DNA of 64,000 nucleotides from Chersky-299 sp963749535 (GTDB taxonomy: Bacteria; Actinomycetota; Thermoleophilia; RBG-16-64-13). This document shows, in pieces, positions 51,120 to 61,946 of the stretch. Below the pieces are notes generated by a model. The model was not told the DNA's origin. It was given only the letters and a program-made list of their open reading frames with translations, and ran no database searches. The stretch lies in NCBI GenBank assembly GCA_963749535.1, contig CAVVNF010000026.1, positions 163,043 to 227,042 on the forward strand. Reading direction: 5' to 3'. The translations under genes were made by a program, and so were the position numbers. Each line of letters begins with the position of its first letter. The first letter of the stretch is position 1.

Positions 51120-51946
51120 TGGGAAAGGTCCTGGTTATCAACTACGATATCTGCAACGGCTGCTACAACTGCCAGGTAGCCTGCAAAGATGAGCATGTGG
51201 CCAACGATTGGTCGCCCATCGCCAAGCCGCAGCCGGATACCGGTCAGTTCTGGAACAAGGTCTACGATAACGTCCGCGGCCAGGTTCCCAAGGTCAAGAT
51301 GACGTACGAGCACAGCATCTGCCAGCACTGCGACGATGCTCCCTGCATCGCCGGCGTGCAACGTCCAAGGCTATCTACAAGCGCGACGATGGCGCCGTGG
51401 TCATCGACCCGGACAAGTGCCGCGGCAACCAAATGTGCATATGCGGCCTGCCCGTATGAGAACGTCATCTACTTCAACGACGCGCTCAACATCGCTCAGA
51501 AGTGCACCTTCTGCGCGCACCTTCTGGATGACGGCTGGACGGAGCCCCGCTGCGTGGATGCTTGTCCCACGGGAGCCTTCACCTTCGGCGAAGAGGAAGA
51601 TCTCAAGGACCTCATCGCCAAGGCGGAGCCGCTCAAACCGGAGCTGCCCACCAAGCCGCGCGTCTACTACATCGGTTTGCCCAAGAAGTTCATCGCGGGC
51701 GCGGTGTTCGATCAGGAAGCCGACGAGTGCGTCGAGGGCGCGGCGATCACCGCCGTGGATGCGAGCACCGGCGAGAAGTACACCGCTGAGACCGACAGCT
51801 ATGGCGACTTCTGGCTCAAAGGTCTTGCTAACGGGTCCTACACGGTGCTTATCGAGAAGGCCGGCTATCTGAGCCAGAAACTCGGACCGTTCGATGCCAC
51901 TCAGAAAGACCTGAACATCGGCGACATCGCGATCTGGAAAGGTTAG
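51119..51946 (+). CDS. Fe-S subunit of pair 3 (three indels)
   Basis: Corrected 274 residues. All ligands for two full clusters are kept (CNGCYNCQVACKDEH, then CTFCAHLL and CVDACPTGA). A third motif is CQHCDDAPCIAAC, paired with CRGNQMCIAAC, in which Asn replaces one Cys, a pattern that gives [3Fe-4S] in NarH-like subunits. It therefore has one more cluster than pairs 1 and 2. C-terminal domain intact: VFDQEADECVEGAAITAVD, YGDFWLKGLANGSYTVLI, ending IGDIAIWKG. Confidence 0.87.
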   Translation: MGKVLVINYDICNGCYNCQVACKDEHVANDWSPIAKPQPDTGQFWNKVYDNVRGQVPKVKMTYEHSICQHCDDAPCIAGVQRPRLSTSATMAPWSSTRTSAAATKCAYAACPYENVIYFNDALNIAQKCTFCAHLLDDGWTEPRCVDACPTGAFTFGEEEDLKDLIAKAEPLKPELPTKPRVYYIGLPKKFIAGAVFDQEADECVEGAAITAVDASTGEKYTAETDSYGDFWLKGLANGSYTVLIEKAGYLSQKLGPFDATQKDLNIGDIAIWKG

Positions 51947-51988
51947 CCTCCAAGGTCCTATCCGACCCCGCGATACCGACGCAGTGAG

Positions 51989-52025
51989 AGCAGGGGCCTC
52001 GCCCAAAAGGCGAGTCCCCTGCTTT
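51989..52025 (+). terminator. Intrinsic terminator after pair 3
   Basis: Strong hairpin AGCAGGGG-CTCGCC / GGCGAG-CCCCTGCT with one bulge per arm, followed by TTTT. The rest of the 316-base gap before pair 4 shows no gene. Confidence 0.85.
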
Positions 52026-52262
52026 TTGCCACCGGGTGCCATGTGTCCGCGGGAGGCAAGGGCGCCTATGCGTGGTGGTTGCGGAGAGAGGCTGCCGGTA
52101 GCTAGAATGCTTTGTTGTCGACCGTTTACTTAGGCCGATGTTCGGCAGGAAGCTCCAGAGCGTCAGGGGGGGATGCCGCTTCTCCGGCCCGCACCTTGGG
52201 TCAGCCCCAGGAGATGCTCCACAGTTTGACGCCGCAGGTTCGACAGAGCGAAGGAGGAGACT

Positions 52263-54868
52263 ATGGCGGAAGGGCCAAAAAAGGGGACGGGTACCCGAGG
52301 CGACAAGACCATCGTCCGTGACATCAGCTGGTGCGGAGTGGGGAACGGCGCTAATGCCTGCATGGTGGATGTCAAAGACGGCAAGATGCTCCGTATCCGT
52401 CCTGCTCGGTACTACGAGAAATACACCCGGGAAGAAGTCAAGCCCTGGGTGATGCACGCACGGGGCAAGACCTTCGAGCCGAGCGACAAGAGCCTGGCTC
52501 CCCCGATCAGTCTTGCTTACAAGAAACGCGTGTATTCGCCAGCCCGTATCCGCTACCCGATGAAGCGGGTGGATTTCGACCCGAACGGTGAGCGCAACAT
52601 CCAGAATCGGGGCGTGAGCAAATACGAGCGCATCAGCTGGGACGAGGCGCTGGACATCGTCATCGCCGAGATGCTGAGAGTCAAGGAGAAGTATGGTCCC
52701 ACCGCCATCCTCTACCAGTCGGACCAGCACGGCGAGAACAAGGTGGTGCACGGGCCCCACGGCTGCGGACGGAAACTGTTGAGGCTCTTCGGCGGCTATA
52801 CCCTGCAGGTGCGCCAGCCCGACAGTTGGGAAGGCTGGTGGTGGGGGGCCAAGCACGTCTGGGGGATGCGAGCCGGTCGGCCAGCAGATGCCGCAGAAGC
52901 AACCTCATCTACGACATCGCCAAGAACGCCGAGCTTCTGCTGTTCTGGGGTTGCGACCAGGAGACCACCACCTGGGGGTGGGAGGGGCAGCTACCCAGCC
53001 GCCTGAGTTACTGGTGGACGCGAACTGGGCATCAAGCCAGATCTACATCGCCCCCGACGTGAACTACGCCAATGCGGTGCACGCCGACAAGTGGATCCCG
53101 ATCCTGCCGAACACCGACGCGGCCCTCTACCTGGCAATCGCCTACCAGTGGTTCAAGGACGGCACTTACGACAAGGAGTACCTCGAGACCCACGCCTACG
53201 GGGTGGACAAGTTCGAAGACTACGTCATGGGCAAGGAGGACGGTATCCCCAAGACCCCCGAGTGGGCGGCCGCCATCACCGGCGTTCCATGCCCGCACCA
53301 TCAAGGCGCTGGCCAGCGAGTGGGCGTCCAAGCGGACCACCGTGGTCCATCGGCAACGGGGGCCCGGGCATCCGTGGTCCGTACGCGACCGAGCCGGCTC
53401 GTCTGCAGGTGCTCTGCCTTGCCATGCAGGGTCTGGGCAAGCCCGGGCTGCAACCAGGCCAAGATGATCGAGTGGGGGCTTCTGGACGACATGGATCAGG
53501 ATGTCACCGCCGTGCGCCTTCTGTGCTGACCGGATCTGTTGCAGCCGCCTACACGGGCGGAGCACCTCCCATGGACACCAACCATGCCGTTCATCCCCAA
53601 GACCCTCATCCCGAAGGCCATCCTGGAGGGTCCGCTCGAGTGGTGGGGCAACGAGCAAGAGATGGCCCGCGTGAGAACCAGTTCGTCCACTACAAGTACC
53701 CGGCCGAAGGCTGCTCGCCCGATCCACATGATCTGGACCGACTCGCCCGCTGGATCACGTGCTGGAACGACGGCAACAACTTCATCCGGGCCATGCGCCA
53801 CGAGTCCATCGAGTTCATCTTGTGCCAGCATCCGTGGCTGGAGAACGACTGCACTTTTCGCCGACATCATCCTGCCGGTGAACACCAAGTTGGAAGAGGA
53901 CGACATCGGCAGCGACATCTTCAGCGGGCAGATGAACCTGCTCTTCCCCGAACCGCGCTGCATCGAGCCCCTGGGGGAGTCGTTCAGCGACTACGAGATC
54001 GTCTGCAAGATGGCCGAGCGCCTGGGGCTGCTCGAGGAATACACCGGCGGGAAGATCGGTGGAGGATCTGATCAGGCATGGTTACGAGACCTCCGGCGTG
54101 GCCGACCAGGTGAGTTGGGAGGAGCTGAACGAGAAAGGCTACTATGTGGTGCCGCCGGCCTGCGACTGGGAAGATATCCCGGCCGGTTTGATCCGGTTCT
54201 ATGAGGATCCCGAGCAGCACCCCCTGACCACGCCCACCGGCAAGATCGAGTTCTACGCCACGGGTCTGGCCGAGCACTTCCCCGACGATGAGGAGCGGCC
54301 GCCCGTGCCCAGGTGGATCGCCCAGGGCGTGTACCCACGAGGAGACCTCTGGGTACCGAGCGCGCCAAGACCTATCCGCTTCTCGTGATGAGCAACCACC
54401 CGCGTTGGGGAGTCCATTCCCAGCACGACGACATCACCTGGCTCAGGGAGATCGAGACCTGCAAGGTGAGGGGCCCCGACGGCTACCAGTACCACCCGCT
54501 GTGGATGAACCCAGCCGACGCCGGCGCGCGCGGCATCAAGAAAGGCGACGTGGTCAGCATCTATCAACGAGCGGGGCACGGTCCTGGCCGGAGCCTATGT
54601 CACCGAGCGGATCATGCCGGGGGTCGTGGGCATCGACCACGGAGCCAAGTACGACCCCATAGTGCCCGGGAGAGATCGACCGGGGCGGAGCAATCAACAC
54701 CATCGTCCCCCGCACGACCACCTCGAAGAACGCGGTCGGGCACGTGGTCAGCGGGTTCCTGGTCGAGGTGGAGAAGGCCGATCTGGAAGCGATGCTCAAG
54801 CCAAGTACCCCGAGGCCTTCGAGCGGGAATGCCACCCCACCGCCGGTCCGTGTTTCGCCGGTTCCTGA
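52263..54868 (+). CDS. Divergent transhydroxylase-like molybdopterin oxidoreductase, large subunit (pair 4; about twenty indels)
   Basis: Closest to pair 3. Corrected length about 863 residues after 17 insertions and 3 deletions. Start KTIVRDISWCGVGNGANACM; YQSDQHGENKVVHGPHGCG in place of the SSHH segment; Mo-serine motif RQPDSWEGWWWGAKHVWGC; VIGNGGPGIRGPYATEPARL; CQHPWLENDCLFADII. The most heavily disrupted gene in the window, yet every motif is kept once bases are removed between codons. Recent duplicate of pair 3 or a paralogue with a related substrate. AAGGAGGAG before the ATG. Confidence 0.82.
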
Positions 54869-54884
54869 TGTCGGGAGGTGAATG

Positions 54885-55711
54885 ATGGGCAAGGTAATGG
54901 TCATAGATCTCGCCATCTGCAACGGCTGTCATAACTGCCAGGTATCCTGCAAAGACGAGCACGTGGCCAACGACTGGTCGCCCATCGCGAAGCCCCAACC
55001 CGACACCGGTCAGTTCTGGAACAAGGTCATCCGACATGGAGCGGGGTACCGTGCCCAAGGTGAAGGTCACCTACCACCACTCCATCTGCCAGCACTGCGA
55101 GAATGCCCCTTGCATGGACGCCTGTCCCGCAGAACGCCATCTACCAGCGCCCCGACGGCATCGTCATCATCGACCCGGATAGATGCCGGGGCAACCAGCT
55201 CTGCCTGGAAGCCTGCCCGTACGAGAACGTCATCTACTTCAACGACGATCTCAACATCGCCCAGAAGTGCACCTTCTGCGCGCATCTCATCGACAAGGGC
55301 TGGACCGAGACCCGTTGCTCTGACGCCTGTCCCACCGGGGCCTTCACCTTCGGGGAGGAGGAGGACCTACAAGAGCGTGATCGCGAAAGCCGAGCTTCTC
55401 AAGCCCGAGCTTGCCACCCGTCCCCGGGTCTACTACCTCAACCTTCCCAAGAAGTGGATAGCCGGCGAGGTGTTCGACTAGGAAGCCGACGAGTGCGCCG
55501 AGGGGGTAGTGGTCACGGCCACGGAGACCAGCCTCGGGCGAGAGCTATCGCGCCGAGACCGACCACTATGGCGACTTCTGGCTGAAGGACCTGCCAGACG
55601 GCACCTACACCCTTCTCGTCGCGAAAAGGGTACCTCGCCCAGAAGCTGGGGCCCTTCGACGCCACCCAGAAGGACCTCAATCTGGGCGAGATCGGGATCT
55701 GGCGTGGATAG
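54885..55711 (+). CDS. Fe-S subunit of pair 4 (five indels and one in-frame TAG)
   Basis: Corrected about 273 residues. Cluster motifs as in pair 3: CNGCHNCQVSCKDEH, CQHCENAPCMDAC, CRGNQLCLEAC (Asn for Cys), CTFCAHLI and CSDACPTGA. A TAG at 55479-55481 stands where pair 3 has the Gln codon CAG (VFDQEADEC). It would remove the C-terminal beta domain if real. The domain beyond it is still well conserved (YGDFWLKDLPDGTYTLLV, LGEIGIWRG), so the stop may be an error or very recent. Confidence 0.8.
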
Positions 55712-55752
55712 GCAGGTCTGCCGAGGGCGGCGGACAATCTGCTGATTAGTCA

Positions 55753-55783
55753 GGGGCTCCGGCCAATAGGCCGGAGCCCCTTC
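55753..55783 (+). terminator. Terminator after pair 4
   Basis: 13-bp perfect stem (55753-55765 with 55770-55782, 4-nt loop AATA), 41 bases after the stop. The following ~320 bases up to livG contain no gene I recognise. Confidence 0.75.
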
Positions 55784-56107
55784 TGGTACGCCTGGTGGGA
55801 TAGGGCTCGCTTGGGACTTTGTCGAGTTGGCCATCGCCTAGCGCAAAGCCGCGGAAACAGCGAATCTGTTTCTTTCAGGCCGCGACTCGGGTAAGGCCAA
55901 GCCGCGGCCCGAAGCCCGTCCTGCAGCGATATCAAGGACATCTGGCGAGACACGCATCTTTTGGCGCAAGCGGATTTCTTGACCTCGGGCGGCGCGGTGT
56001 GACATTCTGTTACATTGCATGCCGAAAGCTCGGGACGAAGCGGCACGTCGTTGTACAAACAGAGCAAGGAAAGGGGGAAGGGGGATGAATTTTGGAGGTG
56101 ATTCTAC

Positions 56108-56835
56108 TTGACGGTAGCTCTTGAAACCCAGGGCCTTCGAAAGTCGTTCGGTGGGGTCTTGGTGATCGACGACCTGAGCATCAGCGTCAACGAAGGCGAA
56201 GCGCTCGGGATCGTCGGTCCCAACGGTGCGGGCAAGACCACCTGGTTCAACCTCATCACCGGCGCCGTCCACGCCGACGGCGGCAAGGTGATTTTCGACG
56301 GCAAGGACATCACCCACCTGCCCCGGCATGAGCGCTGCCGCCAAGGCATCGGCCGCACCTTCCAGATCCCGAAGCCCTTCTCGGGCATGACGGTGTTCGA
56401 GAACGTTCTGGTGGGCGCGACTCACGGCCGGAAGATGGGCGAGCGGGCGTCCTATTAGCGCTGCATCGAGGTCCTGGAGATCACCGGCCTGCTACAAGAA
56501 GGTCGAACGTTCTGGCCGGCTCGCTTACCCTGCTCGACCGCAAGCGGCTCGAGCTGGCGCGGGCTCTGGCCACCGACCCGCAGGTGCTGCTCCTGGACGA
56601 GATCGCCGGCGGGCTCACCGAGGCTGAGGTGCGAGGAGCTCATCGAGGAGATCAGGAACCTGCGCAGACCGGCATCACCATCGTGTGGATCGAGCACATC
56701 GTGCACGCGCTGCTCGCGGTGGTCGACCGCATCACGGTCATCCAGTTCGGCCGCAAGCTGTGCGAAGGCGAGCCTCACCAGGTCATGAACAGCGATGAGG
56801 TGCAGGCCTGCTACATGGGAGGGACGCCGGCATGA
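56108..56835 (+). CDS. livG: Branched-chain-type ABC importer ATPase (LivG-like; three indels net and a TAG)
   Basis: About 241 residues corrected. Walker A VGPNGAGKTT, Q-loop region QGIGRTFQIPKPFSGMTVFEN typical of LivG, Walker B LLLDEIAGGL, C-terminal RKLCEGEPHQVM. A TAG at 56456-56458 follows SY, where a Gln or similar codon would be expected. Indels near 56493, 56509, 56632 and 56665 can be placed between codons; the ABC signature region around 56520-56560 is damaged (LAGSLTLLDRKRLELARAL after correction). TTG start with GGAGGTGAT upstream. The livF ATG overlaps its stop. Confidence 0.78.
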
Positions 56836-57533
56836 GCCTTCTTGAAGTCGAAAACGCCAGCGTCTACTACGAGGATTTTCAGGCCCTCTACGACCTCAAC
56901 ATCAAAGTCGAAGAAGGGCGAGATCTTCGCCTGCATCGGCGCCAACGGCGCCGGCAAGAGCACCATGCTCAAGACCATCGCCGGCGTGCTTCACCCGCGC
57001 CGGGGCCGGGTACTCTTCGAGGGCAAGCCGTCGACCACATGCCCACCTACAAGCGGGTGGAGCATCGGCATCTCCTCGGTGCCCGAAGGCCGCCGGGTGT
57101 TCCCCAGCCTCACCGTGCACGAGAACCTGTTGATCGGCGGCTACAGCAAGCGTAAGGGGCCTTGGACCGCCGAGACGATCTATGAGCTCTTCCCGCTCCT
57201 CGTGCCTCTCGCGCAAGCGCCAGGCTGCCGGTCGCTCTCCGGCGGTGAGCAGCAGGCCCTGGCCATCGGCCGCTCGCTCATGGCCAACCCGCGACTCATC
57301 CTCATGGACGAGGTGTCGCTGGGTCTGGCCCCGGTGGTCATCAAGCGGATCTACGATGCCTTCCCGACCCTGCTGCTCACGGGAGCACCATCCTCGTGGT
57401 GGAGCAGGACGTGCAGCACGTGCTCACGGTGGCCAGCCACGTGGCCTGCTTCCTCGAGGGCCGCATCGCCCTCCAGGGTGCCCCGAGTGAGCTGACCAAC
57501 GAACAGATAACCGCGGCCTACTTCGGGGTGTAG
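56832..57533 (+). CDS. livF: Branched-chain-type ABC importer ATPase (LivF-like; about six indels)
   Basis: Corrected 233 residues: three extra and three missing bases cancel. Walker A IGANGAGKST, GISSVPEGRRVFPSLTVHENL characteristic of LivF, signature SLSGGEQQALAIGRSLM, Walker B LILMDEVSLGL, C-terminal VVEQDVQHVL. Energises uptake with LivG. The set sits directly after the aromatic genes, so a phenolic or aromatic acid substrate is more likely than an amino acid (inference). Confidence 0.8.
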
Positions 57534-57535
57534 AC

Positions 57536-58411
57536 ATGGACTGGGTAAACGCAGCTGTCCAAGGGATCCTTCTGGGTGGCCTCTACGCTCTGTTTGCCGT
57601 GGGCCTCTCGCTCGTGTTCGGGACCATGCGCTCGTCAACCTGGCTCATGGTGACTTGACCATCGTCCCGGCCTACTTCGCGTTGCTCATCATCAACGCCC
57701 TGCGTTTCAGCCCGTTCTACGCCATCCCATAGTAGTGGTGCATCATGTTCATCTTTGGCTACCTCTTGCAACGGGGGTTGCTCAACTTCGTGTCGGTAGG
57801 GGAGGACATGATGCCGGCGTGATCGTCACGTTCGGTCTCTCGATCGTCATCGAGAACGCTCCTGCTCGTCAGGCTTCACTGCCAACTCGCAGGGGCTCGG
57901 CGCCGGCAGGATCGGGAACATCAGCATCAAGATCAGCAACAGGCTGGCCATCGGTTGGTTGCCACTCATCATCTTCATCGTCGCGGTCGTGGTCCTGACT
58001 GCTCTGCAGCTGTACATCGGCCGGACCAGGATGGGCCGGGCATTCCGCGCCGTGTCCGACGACAACGAGGCGGCCCGTCTCATGGGCATCAACACCAAGC
58101 ACATCTGGGCCATGGCCATGGGCGTCGCTTTGGGCATCGTCGCCATCGGCGGCGTGATGATGGGCATCCGGACTACATTCGACCCACTGCTTGGGTCCCA
58201 ACGCCTGATCTACGCGTTCGAGGCGGTGATCATCGGGGGCATGGGTTCAGGCTATGGCACCCTTCTGGGTGGAATCATCCTGGGATTAGCTCAGACTCTA
58301 GGTGCTCAGGCGTTCGGGTCGGCGTGGTCGATCTTGGTCGGCCACGTGGTGTTCATTATAGTCCTGACCTTGCGCCCGACAGGGTTCCTAGCAAAGACGG
58401 TGACGACATGA
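57536..58411 (+). CDS. livH: Branched-chain-type ABC permease (LivH-like; about six indels)
   Basis: Corrected 291 residues. N-terminus VNAAVQGILLGGLYALFAVGLSLVFG, then LVNLAHGDL, a hydrophobic stretch with apparent double stop TAG TAG near 57730 that vanishes when one base is restored and one removed. VGEDMM and GLSIVIENALLVRL come next, with RMGRAFRAVSDDNEAARLMG as the conserved cytoplasmic loop. Permease half of the importer. Its stop overlaps the livM ATG. Confidence 0.78.
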
Positions 58412-59498
58412 ACGAACCTACCGCTATCTCGCGCGAAGGCGCTCCCGTAGGACCGATTTCACCGTCAGGGTCGCTACCAGGACCCACTACATCCTCATGG
58501 GCCTCGGCTTACTCATAATGATCTTCGCCATCGCCTTCCCGTTCTGGGCCGGCATACCGCTGACCAGGCGGTTTGTGGACTTCTTCATCTACCTGTCGTT
58601 GGCTCAATTCTGGAACCTGTTGCTCGGCTATGCCGGCATCATCTCCGTCGGCCAGCAGGGCTTCATCGGCATCGGCTCATATGCACTCTGGCTGTTTGCC
58701 GACGTTCTCCATATCAACCCGTTCGTGGGCGTTCTTTTGGCAGCCTTCTGCGGTGCGATCCTCGCGCTACCTACTGCGGCTCTGGTGTTCAAGCTGAGAG
58801 GTGGGTATCTGGGCATCGGTACCTGGGTCATCGCCGAGGTCTTACGGCTTATAGTGGCCAACATCAAGAAGACCGGAGGTGGGTCGGGGATAACGATCCA
58901 AGCCGCGACCAAGCTGGGCACGGACGTGCGAGTGCCGGGCTGTTATTGGTGGGCTTTGGGAGCGACCCTTATCGCCATCGGCGCGACGTATTTCCTGCTG
59001 CGCTCCAAGCAGGGATTGGCCTTGGAGTCTATCCGGGACAATGACCTGGCGGCAGAGAGTTCAGGTGTCAACCTCTGGCGGACCAAGCTGTATGTGTTCA
59101 TCATCGCCGGCGCCGGTAGTGCCATGGCCGGTGCCATCACGGCCATCCACCTGCTGCGGGTGCAGCCGGCGGCAGCGTTCAGTATCAACTGGACCGCGTA
59201 CCTCGTTTTTATCGTCGTCATCGGCGGTATCGGTACCATCGAGGGGCCGATCATCGGTACCATCATCTGGTTCGCCCTGCGAGAGGAGACGAGTCAGTAC
59301 GGGGAGTGGTACTTCATCGTGCTCGGCCTCCTGGCCATCGCCGTGGTGATATGGAGTCCGCGCGGCATCTACGGCTACATCGTCCGGCGCTGGAACTTCT
59401 TCTTGTTCCCGCTTCAGCGGCGTGTCAGATTCGTCGGAGATAGCGTTAAGAAGCGCAGGAAAGGCATCGCGACCGGAGCCGAAGGGGCCGGCAGCTAG
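58408..59498 (+). CDS. livM: Branched-chain-type ABC permease (LivM-like; one indel)
   Basis: Corrected 363 residues; one base is missing near 58448, so the frame from the ATG overlapping livH joins the long frame starting at Met 58497. Membrane segments throughout. Hallmarks: LLGYAGIISVGQQGFIGIGSYA, LRGGYLGIGTWVIAEVLRL and SIRDNDLAAESSGVNLWRTKL. The C-terminal tail is basic and extended (~40 residues). No periplasmic binding-protein gene follows, so the importer is incomplete in this window. Confidence 0.85.
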
Positions 59499-59552
59499 GA
59501 GCCTCATGGGTCTGTGATTCGATCGCAGGCGCCTTGCAAGTCCGATCGTAAC

Positions 59553-59583
59553 GAGGGGGGCCGCCGATCCGGCGGCCCCCCTC
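59553..59583. terminator. Bidirectional terminator between livM and the phosphofructokinase
   Basis: 14-bp perfect GC-rich stem (59553-59566 with 59570-59583) with a 3-nt loop, between two convergent genes, followed by ATTTG on the plus strand. Confidence 0.75.
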
Positions 59584-59652
59584 GATTTGCTAGGTGGAGT
59601 GCTACACGAAGGTCAGGCCGGACCGGCCAACCTGCGGCAGCGAGTGAGGTCA

Positions 59653-60696
<1,044 letters not shown>

Positions 60697-61113
60697 GTAC
60701 TGCCTCCTTGTTCCATCATATGGAATCGCTGCTCACAGAGTGGTGCCCGTACGAATACCACAGCGCTGCGACTGAGACAAGGAGCCGTCTCCAGCAGTGG
60801 CCGGGCGGCTTGTTCGGATGACTCCGCGTCGCTTCACTGGCGGGTTCGGAGCCCGTGTCGTCCGCCGGTTGAACTTGCACGGACTGGGACCCTGTGGTAT
60901 TTTGACGACACTTCCCACAGAGCGGCGACGTGTTCCACTCAGTGGAAATCATATGGCAGCAAGCCCGGACTCGACCGGCATCGGGGAAGTGAAGAACGCA
61001 CCGTGACTCATTCCGTGAGGATGGGTACTTCATCAACTAGGCGATGGTTATCCTGACGCTCTTGTCACCCGATGTGGCGGGGAAACACAAGTTCGTCTTA
61101 CCAGGAGGTCGCA
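60697..61113. other. Divergent intergenic region, no gene seen
   Basis: 417 bases between the phosphofructokinase (minus) and transketolase (plus). It should contain promoters for both. A TTTTGACG string near 60900 is a candidate -35, but I could not match a -10. Confidence 0.4.
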
Positions 61114-61944
61114 ATGTTGCCTCGCGGCAAAGAGGAACAGTTGCAGAAGCTTGCCAATAAGCTGAGACGCCGGGTCATCGACACGCTGTGGCAGTCGCAA
61201 GCGGGGCATCCGGGTGGCTCTCTCAGTGCAGCGGACATCATGGCCACGCTTTTCTTTGAAGTCATGCGCGTCGATCCCGCCAACCCCAAGTGGGAAGACC
61301 GGGACCGTTTCATCTTGTCCAAAGGGCACGCCGCACCGATCTACTACGTTACCCTCATGGAGCGCGGCTTCTTCCCGGAGGAAATCCTTTGCACCTACGA
61401 CTGCCTGGACTCGTGTCTTCAGGGCCACCCCGATGTTTCCACTCCAGGCGTCGACATACCGTCGGGATCGTTGGGCCAAGGTCTATCCGTGGGGATCGGG
61501 TTGGCGCTTGGAGCGAGGATGAAGAAGAAGGACTTCAGAGTCTTCGTGCTCATGGGGGATGGCGAGTTGCAGGAAGGGCAAGTGTGGGAAGCGGCCATGG
61601 CGGCACCGCAGTTCAAGCTTGACAACATCACTGCCTTCGTCGACTACAACCGCATACAGTTGATGGGTGGCATCGGCGAGATCATGGAGTTGGAGCCGCT
61701 CGTCGACAAATGGCGGGCGTTCAATTGGAACGTCCTCGAGATCGACGGCCACGACATCGCGCAGATCGCGGATGCGTGCGACCAGGCGGCCCAAGTCAAA
61801 GGCAAGCCGAGCATCATCATCGCGCACACGGTCAAAGGCAAGGGCGTCTCCTTTATGGAGAACCGGCACGAATGGCACTCGGCGACAGTGACGGCTGAAG
61901 TCCGTGAGAAAGCCTTGGCCGAACTGGGCGAGGAGGTGGCTTAG
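61114..61944 (+). CDS. Transketolase, N-terminal (ThDP-binding) subunit
   Basis: 276 residues from ATG 61114 with AGGAGGT upstream. First half of transketolase as a separate chain: SQAGHPGGSLSAADIMATL, SKGHAAPIYYVTL, SGSLGQGLSVGIGLALG, the ThDP motif GDGELQEGQVWEA ... DYNRIQ, and HTVKGKGVSFME. Transfers C2 units between sugar phosphates. Split transketolases are common in anaerobes and in carbocyclic or unusual sugar pathways. Coupled to the C-terminal subunit two bases on. Frame intact. Confidence 0.92.
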   Translation: MLPRGKEEQLQKLANKLRRRVIDTLWQSQAGHPGGSLSAADIMATLFFEVMRVDPANPKWEDRDRFILSKGHAAPIYYVTLMERGFFPEEILCTYDCLDSCLQGHPDVSTPGVDIPSGSLGQGLSVGIGLALGARMKKKDFRVFVLMGDGELQEGQVWEAAMAAPQFKLDNITAFVDYNRIQLMGGIGEIMELEPLVDKWRAFNWNVLEIDGHDIAQIADACDQAAQVKGKPSIIIAHTVKGKGVSFMENRHEWHSATVTAEVREKALAELGEEVA

Positions 61945-61946
61945 CC

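Noticed and set aside
35232..55711. Programmed +1 frameshifting as a regulatory device in the transhydroxylase genes
   Set aside because: Sites differ between paralogues, have no common slippery sequence, and also occur in unrelated genes such as trpE and glnA.
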